DNA from: Paragonimus westermani
Taxonomy: Eukaryota; Platyhelminthes; Trematoda; Plagiorchiida; Troglotrematidae
Direction: 5' to 3'
DNA length: 64,000 bases
Assembly (NCBI GenBank): GCA_008508345.1
Contig: QNGE01000945.1
Span: 88,044 to 152,043, forward strand
Shown: piece by piece, positions 48,676 to 58,700 of the stretch
Position numbering within the stretch: position 1 is the first letter of the stretch
How the letters are laid out: each line of letters begins with the position of its first letter
The notes under the pieces: model-generated
Told to the model about the DNA's origin: nothing
The model's database searches: none
What the model saw: the letters and a program-made list of their open reading frames with translations, nothing else
Program-made: the position numbers and the translations under genes

Positions 48676-48918
48676 TCATTGTTTCCGCATTGATATCATT
48701 ATTTATAATGTGTCACGACTCACTGCACAGATTCACCCAACCGTGTCCGAATCACATTTTTAATTCCGAATTTCCTCTGCCAGTCAACACTGGCTATCGG
48801 TGAGCTATCGTCTTATTTTTTTCAAATAGAGTTTGAGCAAACGCATCAACGTTTGTTTCGGTTCTGTGTCAATTGTAGATTTTGTGAACTATTTTTTTTC
48901 GTACAACGCGTTGTTTGT

Positions 48919-48924
48919 AATAAA
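48919..48924 (+). terminator. Polyadenylation signal of the ankyrin gene
   Basis: AATAAA 244 bases after the stop codon, in AT-rich sequence. The only canonical hexamer close downstream. Confidence 0.6.
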
Positions 48925-49859
48925 AAGAGATCAACTTGTTTATTTCTGTTAATATGTTTGTTTACGATGAATTATCAATTTCTCAGCTCACCAAAACGTA
49001 TGGCCTCAGTGCACAACGAGTGAGGTTGGAAAATGTTACCTAAAGAAGACAACACATTCAATGGCAAGTAACCGTAATCTGTCACAAATCCTGCACAACT
49101 TAAATAGGCCGGACATGCACGGATTCTCCCAAAAGCATTAGGACAACATGGATCTTTTACAGAGGAAACCTTAGTAACCTTGTGTTTTTGATGATCCAGC
49201 TTCTCAACTAGTAGTTTTTGGTGACAAAAACGTAAGCAACAAACAAAAAAACCAGATGGGTTTAGAAGTTGCAACATTGTTTTAGTTTCCCTGGCTGTTG
49301 TGTTTCTTTTTGCTCATAGACCGAAATGGATTACTAGCGAAAGGAAGCGCAATTAATTCAGGGACCTACACCAACCCTGGTGGTATTGACCTTGTGGTCT
49401 GGTGGATGTGTTTAGACTAAAATCTACCGCCTACTCCGAGTGGGATACACTAGCCCTTTTGTTTCGTTGCATCACTGTAGCAAACACTGACCACAATGAT
49501 TGGTACCACCCAGTCTAAACTGTTTGTATGAGTCAATGGCGCTCAGTAGACAAAACACCAGTCGTTTGAATGACAACTTTAATAATCGGTAGAAGTTGGC
49601 AGTTTGTAATACTTAATGAAATATTGAGGGAGAGAGCCAGATCAGTGTGTGATCCGTCAACAGGTTTTACACGAGTCACGAATCCGCAGTGTCAGCTTAA
49701 AAGTCACTACAACTGCATATGAAATTGTTAATGACATGCAAGACCTAATCATTTTAATGATTTCTACCTTTAGTGATTAGTATAAAGTTTGTGTGTTGAA
49801 CATAAACTGAACATTATTTTGAGGTGATTGCAAGTTTTGCATCCTTATGCACCTTTCAG

Positions 49860-50030
49860 TCAATAGCTTTCAAGAGGGACCACTAGATCCGCGTTTCTTT
49901 CATGCCGGAGCTCATCAGTAGTGCAAAACCTTACCAAAACCGAAATGTGAATTCTGGTTACGCTTTCATGAGGTAACCTTGTTGACTTTGTCGTGAATTA
50001 CCTCACAACGAACGATTGACTTATCAAGTA
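49860..50030 (-). repeat. Degenerate tRNA-derived SINE copy
   Basis: Shares blocks with the 5070 and 58215 copies: gctcatcagtag, aattctgg.ta.gctttcatgaggtaacc.tgttgac, then cctcac. The box side is on the minus strand. Confidence 0.45.
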
Positions 50031-51084
50031 GAAAGGCCTATCCACGTTCTCTTCTGAGCGCGAAAGTAGCATTCACTTGCGAGTGGCATTCACAATATGG
50101 TTTCAGTTGAGTTGATGAAAACTTTTCCAACATGTTCGAGCAGGTTCTCGCTACAAGGAGGTGTTCACGGAATTTCTGCTTCTGCCAATAGTTGGTCACA
50201 CTTACTACCGGCGAAGTGATGTACAGGTGTTTCGACCTGGTTAGGTCTCAGCAACATCACGCACGTCGGAGAATGGAACCCACAACCCGTGAACAAGCGG
50301 CCGATTGTGATCCTAGCATTTACCCACCAGAGTACCGGTTCTAGTAGTGGATACTTGCTAGTTCGCACGGGAATCACAAAACGCCTGATCAATAGCAGCT
50401 TATCAACGGAAGGAAGCGTATTAGCCAAGGGAACTAATTCGCTTGCACCCTTGTAACTCCAGTGATGCCTGCACTAACTTGTACGTTCTTGGTGGATAGG
50501 CCAAATCTGTGGACATACGGGCACATGGGCTGTGATCGTTTTCATAACAACCAGAGGTTAGTCAGCCAGTCAGTTTGATTCCGGAATTTCATGTGTGCCG
50601 TAAGATATCAAAATCCTCTGGTGCTCTGTTTATATTCGTTGATCACGCTGACGAATACGTAAATCTGTTACGAACAATGGGGCGCAGAGCAAACTTGTGT
50701 GGTGGTTTGTTAGGACTCCTGTGACTGTGGTGCCTATCATGTTAGCCAGTAGCCTACGGTAATCAGGGTTCGCGAATTTAGCTGATTCTACCAGGATCTT
50801 CAGGAATATTGTAGTCGAATGGGCACGGCCAATTAAATCTACGACATTAACCAGTAGACCCAAGTGGGTCGATTAGGAATGCATAAGTAGACATACATTA
50901 GAGTTTGTGCATTATCGCGCTGGTTTTCTATGCACCTTCTTTGTGACGGCGGCGCTAACACAGAACGATAAATGAACATTCACGTAGGTTTCGGTTTTCG
51001 ATTTAGGTAAACAACAGCATGTTGATTGAAACCGACCATCACTCGATTGCCGTCTAAACGCTTGAGTTCGAAGTATAGTGATGG

Positions 51085-51121
51085 GCATTTACCTAACCGG
51101 AGTTTCCGGTTAGGTAAATGC
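51085..51121. repeat. Perfect 17-bp inverted repeat with 3-nt loop
   Basis: GCATTTACCTAACCGGA, loop GTT, TCCGGTTAGGTAAATGC, with no mismatch. Mirror ORFs on both strands here are a by-product of the palindrome. Confidence 0.9.
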
Positions 51122-52509
51122 AACTTGCTGATGAATTTAGTTAAGAGTTTCCCAAAGCATGTTGTTTGCACGGCCAACCGTTTAGATTCAGCACTGAAAA
51201 TGGAGTAGACAGTAGATTTTACAAGGAGGTTTACGCCATGATGATAGTTCTGCTTGTTACAAGTTTGGTAGTACTTTTCAAGGTAAAATTGTCCACATCT
51301 CTTTCACATACGACCTCATGTCAAAAGTAGTCTAATATCAGTACTAGTTCCGCCTAAAATCATTTTGGTTTCCATCAGATAAGTCGACTTGTGTAAATTG
51401 ATTTAGAACACATATGGCGGGCAGCCTTCTAACCAGTTGAAAGTGGAGAGGTGGATAGGATCCACTTTCGAAAAACATGGGTTTTAGCCGGAATCGATCC
51501 GGCTAAAGAAACGGTGTGTCCAGTCGCAAATACGAAGCCCACAAGTGACTGGGCTGTTGGGCCATGTGTTATTTCTACATGATCTGTGGCCACAAACACT
51601 TACGGAAATCAGTAAGACGAAGATGGATACACCGAAGTCTACAACTAGTTGCGAATCGTTTTCTGATCTTACTAATAAAAATGGACCCCAGACACAGGTA
51701 GTTGACTGTCTTAGCTCTCAAACCCGTATGGCTTGTTCTCGTTGAGATTGAGATATGTCGCTCCTATTTCCATGATGTAATAAACCCGAAACCTAGGAAC
51801 TGTATACCACTGATACACAAACTTGCTGACCAAATTTAGCGTAACCGTTGTACGCAAATTAATTACGCGTGTTTTATATGCACATTAACCGCAAATGTTT
51901 TTACCCACGTGAACTGAAAACTATGTACAATACACATTTTATGGTCATTTGGGATTTAGTGTTGTACACATTTTTCCACCATTTAAGATTTATTAATGTT
52001 GTCCGTACAAATCTGAAAGCATTTAAACGTATTTATCGAAATGTCTGTGGCCAGCGACATTAATTTTGAAAAGGCAAAGAACACGATTCCAGTTTGAATT
52101 CGTGCGGGGTAATCGAAGTTCTTGACCGAAGTCCGTTTGCATACGAGTACAAAATACAGAAACACATAGTCGAACGTTATTATTCGAATGGCGAAATTTC
52201 GGATTAGGTGCACAGGTTTCTAATTTCTCTATCGATGTGCCAGTGTAAGGTCTGTTTGTAAAAACAAGGACACAACACATGGTAGCGTACATGCTCAACA
52301 GTAATGTGGTCAGTGTTGTCACAGGTTGACACATTCATCATATGTAGACACAGCACACAAATAACTAACGGTAATAAGCCTGATATCGATCAGATCAAGC
52401 TAATGTTTGGCAATGAACTTGGTGGTGTGTTCAGGCTTAAATAACCTAGTACAACATTCAAAATTCATGTGTGACTTTAGAAACTGAACCCGTCTACCGT
52501 GACATCAGT

Positions 52510-53526
52510 ATGTGTTCCGCTAACCCTTCGAACAAAAAGTTCCATCGAATTCCGGGGGATTTCTTTCACAATGGAACTTATTGGGTCGGTTGGACTGATG
52601 AAGCACGGATCACGAAATTCGAGACGGAATTTAAACTACTTCCGTCCGATATCATCCTTACCGGTTATGCCAAGTCGGGAAATACCCTCCTCGCCGAAAT
52701 TGTGTGTTTACTTTTAGCGAGCGAAGGATGTGAATCCAAGCTCTCAGAAGCGATTAACTGGGTTGAGTCGGTTCCCATTTACGTCCGAGTTCCGTTTGTG
52801 GAAGAATTATTCAAACTTAGAGTTCCACAACTGGATCATGAGATATATGCTATGGAGTATTTAGATTGGATGCGTGAATGCGGACAATTCGAGGGTAGGA
52901 GACTGATTAAAACTCACTTAACTTGGGATAGCTTAAAATGCGCATTAAACAGAATGGATCAGACCGAACTACCACGCATTGTTTATGTTTACCGTAATCC
53001 GAAAGATGCATCGGTTTCCATGTTTAACTTCTATCGAGCAATTGCTGAATGCGGTCCCTACAAAGGAGACTGGAATGAATTTTTTCAAATGTGGATCGAT
53101 GGGTGTATATCCGGCGGAGATTGGCGTATTGTAGTGCGGGATTGGCTGTTACAAGCAAAAAATCCATCGGACATTCGAGGAAGCACAAACATTTTGCCAA
53201 TAAGTTACGAAAGACTGGTGAGAGACCCTTGGAAGTGTGTCCATGACTTGCACGGATTTCTATTTCCGAACGCGAGAATGGATCACAAAGTGGCCGAAGT
53301 GATTGTCGAAAGGACTTCCTTTAACAGAATGCGTGAGAACAAGATGACAAACTATGAGAATGTGGCTGGAATCGAGCCATCGTTCCGATTCATGCGTTCC
53401 GGAAAGATTGGAGACTGGAAGAACTGGTTTACCGTGGCGCAAAACGAACAATTCACGAAGGAGTACGAAAGTACGTTGAAGGAACTCAACGAATTATTGG
53501 CTCCCGATGAAATCATCTTTGAGTAA
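52510..53526 (+). CDS. Cytosolic sulfotransferase (SULT family), 338 residues, single exon
   Basis: Transfers sulfonate from PAPS to a hydroxyl or amine of small molecules in the cytosol; the substrate cannot be told. The ATG at 52510 gives MCSANPSNKKFHRIPGDFF. An upstream in-frame extension has only GTG, so 52510 is preferred. The 5'-phosphosulfate loop is TGYAKSGNTLL (51-61, Lys55). Catalytic His136 lies in KTHL. The 3'-phosphate site is YRNPKDASVS with Arg162 and Ser170, eight apart as in the family. The C-terminal signature is MRSGKIGDWKNWF with VAQNEQF. RSG stands where RKG is usual. Length is slightly above the usual 285-300 because of N-terminal and internal additions. No intron. All catalytic residues are present, so it is probably functional. 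Confidence 0.92.
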   Translation: MCSANPSNKKFHRIPGDFFHNGTYWVGWTDEARITKFETEFKLLPSDIILTGYAKSGNTLLAEIVCLLLASEGCESKLSEAINWVESVPIYVRVPFVEELFKLRVPQLDHEIYAMEYLDWMRECGQFEGRRLIKTHLTWDSLKCALNRMDQTELPRIVYVYRNPKDASVSMFNFYRAIAECGPYKGDWNEFFQMWIDGCISGGDWRIVVRDWLLQAKNPSDIRGSTNILPISYERLVRDPWKCVHDLHGFLFPNARMDHKVAEVIVERTSFNRMRENKMTNYENVAGIEPSFRFMRSGKIGDWKNWFTVAQNEQFTKEYESTLKELNELLAPDEIIFE

Positions 53527-53530
53527 TAAA
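53525..53530 (+). terminator. Polyadenylation hexamer overlapping the sulfotransferase stop codon
   Basis: GAGTAATAAA: the TAA stop (53524-53526) overlaps AATAAA (53525-53530). If used, the 3' UTR would be only some 10-30 bases long. No other canonical hexamer was noticed within the next few hundred bases. Confidence 0.45.
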
Positions 53531-54313
53531 AGACAATGCGATTTTTGTTTGTTGACGATAACATTTTGTCCGAGGTATTACATTACAGAAGCTGTGAAAA
53601 CATGTCTAATCTGTTCAGTCAGTGTGAATATAATGCCGGAAATACTAGACAATCGACGATGTTGAGAAAAAACGGTAGGTGAACAAGGGAACATATGGTT
53701 ATACATCATTTTTGTAAAACCAGACCGCTCATGGTTCCAGTAGCAAACCGTGTTCAAGGATATGGTTTTACCGATGCTTGCAATGAGTCCGACCTTCTGA
53801 CACTGTAAGTGTGCTACTTAGAAGAACCATACAACCAGATTATTTGCGTGACGCTAAACTATATAGTTTGTTCTGTACAGACATAACCATCTCTTTGACA
53901 GTCAGAAGTTGTGATTCATTTGGTGCATCTTTTCCATACACGAGGCATGAGTGTTTGCGCCAACCGAGTTCACAATGCATTGTCATTTTGCAGGACAGTC
54001 GGGGATTTGCTTGCTATATCCTGGGCACCATCCATAACTGGTTTCAGCTAACACATTTCCATAGGCTTCTCAGCTACCCCTTTTTAAAACAGAAAATTCA
54101 CTCGGGTTTCATAAATGCTAGAGTTTTTCAGCGAGACATCATCTTGTCATCAACAAAGTTTACACTTCTGTCACGCGTTTGTGAAGTAACCCTGTTGACC
54201 ACTGCATCAGTAACTTTAAACTAAGAATAGCCAGTCTGTTCTACCTCAACCATCAGGCATATTTGCTGGCGATTAAGGGTTGAGTTGGTCGACCGCCTCC
54301 TTAGGGGACATTA
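53531..54313. other. Intergenic stretch with a SINE remnant
   Basis: ORF 53811-54224 (+, 137 codons) is open but runs through the SINE remnant at 54095-54225 and has no domain; probably spurious. Confidence 0.45.
54095..54225 (-). repeat. Degenerate tRNA-derived SINE copy
   Basis: The block ctagag.ttt, cagcgag, then cacgcgtttgtgaagtaaccctgttgaccactgc matches the other copies, particularly gaggtaactgtgttgaccactgc at 5190-5212. Confidence 0.5.
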
Positions 54314-54790
54314 TTAATTTCCATTAATCGAAACTGATAATGCCGCTGTTAGGACTTTTAAATAAGATGGAAGTTCCGTTTTACTTAAACCTGTTGAAAG
54401 TATTTGAGAGTGTTCAAATTCTGCTGAACCAAAACAGTCATTTATGCCATTTGGAGGTAAAACTTGCAGACTGAAACAGAAAGATCCACCAGGCAACGAT
54501 CAGTTTCACAGTAAGCAGAATCGTTCATGCAGAAGATCGGACGCAGAGGTGCGCCATCCTTGTACAGTTTTGGACTACCTCTCCTTCGAAATGTTCTCGT
54601 AGCAATAATTTTCACCTGCCCATAGTGAATTTCAGATATGTTCCCACATAACAACAGTATCCGAAGTTGTCTTGCTGCCTGCTGTTCAAACAGTACGTTA
54701 TTCTTGGCTGTTTGGCCTACTTTGAACTTTCTCTGATCCTTGAGAATAGTGTCCATTATTGTCGTCGTTCGTGACGACAGCACAATAGCC
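54314..54790 (-). pseudogene. Penelope-like RT fragment, heavily decayed
   Basis: The minus-strand ORF from 54783 shows MDTILKDQRKFKV in the place of the M..LL.D...F block, then GSPKLYKDGAPLRPI, equivalent to YGLPKVHKxGxPLRPI in front of PLE RT motif A. The overlapping ORF to 54314 continues in another frame toward the next motif without the catalytic Asp. No GIY-YIG part follows. A third, independent PLE relic in the window. Confidence 0.5.
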
Positions 54791-54849
54791 TTATCCGGTT
54801 CAAGGAATACTCAGTGATACACTCTCCCTTCATGACCGGAAAGTATTCA

Positions 54850-55166
54850 TGTTTTAGACAACACCGTTGGCGAATGGAACCAGAGAAAACTTGCTAGATA
54901 CAGCCGTCAGCGGAACCAGACTTCTCAGAAGTTTCGGGAGACAGTTCATTCAGTTGATTACAAATACAGTGAAAATGAAATTGTGTACTGAGTTTGTTGA
55001 CATTACTGGACGGTATTTCGAACTTCGATCTAAGTACAAATACCTCCAGCCGCGTCTGTTTGAGCAGGAAGGAAGAAAAATTGTGTACATGATTGAAACC
55101 ATCGTCAGAAACACAAATCACTTGCTGCGCAGAGAAGGCCAAGAGGCTGATGTCAGCACCAGTTAG
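54850..55166 (+). CDS. Unassigned ORF after an acceptor-like AG
   Basis: Open from about 54855 to TAG at 55164-55166. Includes FGRQFIQLITNTVKMKLCTE, FVDITGRYFELRSKYKYLQP and RKIVYMIETIVRNTNHLLRR. The composition is helix-rich and basic. Preceded by atgttttag. No recognised domain; it could be the end of a gene, a relic or chance. An antisense ORF overlaps it. Confidence 0.2.
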
Positions 55167-58100
55167 TGAGCACATGGCCGGATGGAACTGCCAAGCCGTT
55201 GATAACATGCATCAAGTCTCACTTTAACAATGCAGAAGGCCACGGTCCGCATCATCAAGTCAGCACATATGGATTACTGTCGGAGAAACTGAAAAGTACG
55301 AACGGTCGAAATTTGCTCAATGCTGCTCATTGGCAGCCAAGCCATGTGATCCGCACTTGGGCAAACTAGGTGAAAATGTGGGTTAATTTTTTTATTTGTA
55401 GGCGGACATGCTTTACTAGTGAGCTTTAACCGAACTCTACTGACTTTCTTCGGTGCACCCTTCGCACATGAAGCGATCAAGTTTAAATGGCATTCAATGT
55501 GTAACCTTGACATTCGGCTGTCCTCGCATACCTGGTTGAATGGAAGTAGCGTAATCTATTAAAATTCCACTAAGATTAACCTTTCGTGACTTTCGAGCAA
55601 GGACGACTGACAGCGAATGACATTCACATTAAATACTGTTCGCAGAAAATTGTATTGGACGTTTAACTTTGAGGTTCCAATTGTCCTGTCGTCAAACACT
55701 TGACCTTAGTTACGGGCGCCATAAACAGCTTGGCAAATTCTACGATATTGCCCAGTTCTGGAAAATTCGGAAAGGAAACAGGGTAATCGGCATTTCATAG
55801 CCAAGTTTTAATATAATCTGTTACCGTTAAACACCACTGGATGCCTTTGGTATTGATATGTTCGCCGAGCTTGGCATTTAGGTTGCAAACGTTTCATCAC
55901 CAAGCTAGGTGACATCATCGGTGCGTGAGTGTTTCAGCGTATAGTTTTGAATGTGGCCATATGCATGAACGTTGTAACGCACTGCGGCGTGGATTGTTTT
56001 TTCCACACATGAACCTGGGCATGACAAGCGTGGATGCCCGGGATTTATGTTCATTTCAAATGAGTGCTTGTATTCAGAGTAGCGCTGAAGCATATACCCT
56101 GTATTGATTTTCCGAATAAACAATACTTGTGTCCTCTAGGTTCTTGCATTGGAACACTAGTTCAGTTAAAATGCGTTGACGCAGCAGCAACGAACGTTGC
56201 AACGAGATGTTAGACGCATCTTGCAAACTCATACAACTAACGACTTTCGTCAATTTTATATCCGAGAGATATTATATTAACTATGCATGCGATTTGCGAT
56301 CGCTGGCTGTGTAAATATTGTTTTTTCATATATTTGTCTCAGAAACTTGACTTCTCAACCCACTTGAGCATGCTATGCATTCCAACTATTTATTTCAATG
56401 GTTACGATAGCGCTATAATCCATCGTCATGATCGCACATATTTCGTTTCATGTTTACTGCGCAGTGAGGCCTACAATTTATAGTACTGGTTGAGCAACTC
56501 CTACTGAATGGCAGAGTTGTGAGAATTTCGACCGTCTTGTTCTCTTCGTATTGATGTACTTTCCCATGGTGAGTTTATTAATCATTTTTATCACTTTAAC
56601 CTAACACCATATAATTATATGTATAGTCCGTCACCGAGTGAATAGCATGTGCACGAGAGGCGTTGTTCTGATACACAGCGGACACCTTAGTAAATAACGG
56701 ATCAGTAGATAACTTACAATGATTACGGTTACTGATTAACACTTGACAACACGTTTAGAAGTTTATACGTTTTTTGTGAATGCAGAATACACGTTTGTAC
56801 ACGATTGTCTCAAACCTCCCTGATCTCAAGTGGATTCGCTCTAAAATGATCTACACTCTTCAATCCAGGTACGTAACACAGGTCATTCTGGAAGAGGCTG
56901 TTAATGATCTCGATAACCTTGGAGTGCAGTTGCTATCAGGTATAAGCCTTGCTGATGTTCTACATGTGGGAGACACCGTTGTTTTTAATTCTTCTGCAGA
57001 ATAGTGCATATCACTTTCAACCGTTCTGCTTTATGCTCGGAAACTGCTCCGTACTGTCACGAAGCTTGTCAATGCTAATCCTACTATATCTGTTACACGC
57101 TGATAAATTGATACCGTCGATCATTTCAATTGTTCGAGTGGAACTTTCTCATCGATTTATGATATTGCTGACGGGGCGTTACTGTGAAGACTAAAGACAC
57201 CATATACGATTCATTCGGAGGTATCAAACTCACCTGGTGTGCAAAGTACGAGTGTTTTATTCCAATATAAGCATTAGAAATTGATCGATAGGCAAAGGTA
57301 ACTGTTGGGTGCGTCAGGTATCTTGTAACAACCTGGTTGTTGCATTGCACAAAGCCAGCTGAGGCGTATTTGGTTAGAAACCAAGATAACACAAGAAGAT
57401 GCGCTACAAAAATGCACGAACAAAGCTGGTTAGATCACGTACTATTTTTGTGTCTACCACATCGTGCACCGCTCACGTCCTTTATTGATGTTTACAGAAG
57501 ATCTTAGGAAGCCTACTGATAACGATACTAGTGACTAAGGTAACCCTAGCTGCTTCTCTGAATTGAACTAAGGGTCGTTACCTTTGAAATTAGTTATTGG
57601 GAGGGTACTGTTACAAAGGGCTGGAAACGCTCAATGAGACGGATGATTGTCACAGTCAACGCGTTACCAACATCTTTGGAATTGCTTAATGTTGATCATA
57701 CTCCCCCTGTTTCTTATTATCCTTTAATCCGTGTTTGTTTTTGTTTCGTTACCTTACCCTACTGCTCGACACACGGTTGTGCGTCGATAACCGCCCAACC
57801 AAATAGCTCTTCACTTAAGCCCTCGCAATGCTAGTGACGTATGGAGGATAATATTTTACTACGTGCGTGTCAAGGATAACTTATACTTTTTGATAACCGA
57901 CTGTAGCGCTGACAGGCCCGCAAGGTCGAATCTGAGTTGCGATCTGTCAGCAGATCTGAACAATTCATAGAAGCAGCTTTGACCAGCCTTGTTATGTATG
58001 TTGGTTGGTCCTAATCACACAAGCCCCACATGTGCTTTTTCAGCGCTTAAACTATGAGCGTATATCAAATCGAGTGTATCAGTGGAGTAAGGAAATTGTA

Positions 58101-58214
58101 GCAAATAAATCAGTGATCTACAATACTACAGTGTTTAGCTTGACTTGAATCACTATAATAGTGAGAGGGATGTAAACTAATGTTGATGCTGAAAGCCTAA
58201 TATAGCAAGGTGTA
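55167..58214. other. Intergenic stretch
   Basis: Apart from an exon-like ORF at 56784-56939 (separate entry), only short ORFs without domains. No long repeat seen. Confidence 0.45.
56784..56939 (+). CDS. Exon-like ORF of unknown identity
   Basis: Follows gtgaatgcag and reads NTRLYTIVSNLPDLKWIRSK, MIYTLQSRYVTQVILEEAVN, DLDNLGVQLLS, then meets a donor-like gtataag. An alternative donor gtacgt lies within it after LQSR. No neighbouring exon could be linked. Confidence 0.22.
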
Positions 58215-58450
58215 GCGCTAGATTCGAGTTCCACGTTTGTCAGTAGTGCATATCCTTGCTACGGACTGGACTAGAACTCCGGCCACACTTTCATAAGACA
58301 ACCGTGTTGACCACTGCGCTATAGATCTCACGTTAGGCACCACCGAATCATCACATGTGAACGCTCAACCACAATTACTTGTGAGTGGTGCTCTGATTAC
58401 CTGATCGCCTCTATAGGAGATACATTGAGTCTACTGTTTTAATTCCAAGT
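58215..58450 (-). repeat. tRNA-derived SINE copy
   Basis: Aligns over more than 200 bases with 5070-5345: cgagtt..., cagtag..tatccttgc, actccgg.cac, gtgttgaccactgcgcta, ctcac.ttaggcac, gaacgc.caaccac, and a gagga(g)ataca tail. The pol III boxes are on the minus strand, as in the other copies. Confidence 0.6.
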
Positions 58451-58584
58451 GATGACCCCTTGGCTAGAACTCCTGTCCAACTTAAAGTCAAGGAAATCGT
58501 TGAATTTCTGAGCGACAGTTTGGCTACCGATGATTGGTAGGAGGTTTTGGTTTCTCGCATAAATTTAACATGGCCGCAATGGAC

Positions 58585-58700
58585 CACAGCTGTCGCATTT
58601 TCCCAGACTTTCCAGTCGGCTCTAACAAGAGCGAGAATCGAGTCTAGTTTTTCTTTTCAAAAGTGATCGACTGAAAAGTCAATGAAGATGCGACAGTTGC
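58585..58700 (+). repeat. SINE tail fragment in opposite orientation, forming an imperfect hairpin
   Basis: The reverse complement of this segment matches the 5060-5135 head region (tagactcga.t.tcgctct..ttagagc). Its ends, ctgtcgcattttcccagac and gtcaatgaagatgcgacag, pair imperfectly, giving a stem of about 28 bp with a 52-base loop. Confidence 0.5.

Larger units (their letters stand above)
48925..52509. other. Intergenic stretch with SINE remnant and hairpin
   Basis: Contains a SINE copy near 49860-50030, a tRNA-like block near 50240-50340 and the perfect hairpin at 51085-51121. The ORFs 48975-49277 and 50165-50428 (minus strand) are unassigned. Otherwise nothing recognised. Confidence 0.5.

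Noticed and set aside
50980..51208. Mirror ORFs on both strands around 51.1 kb
   Set aside because: Their similarity is produced by the 37-base palindrome, not by coding conservation.
53811..54224. 137-codon plus-strand ORF
   Set aside because: Runs into a SINE copy and has no domain; probably accidental.
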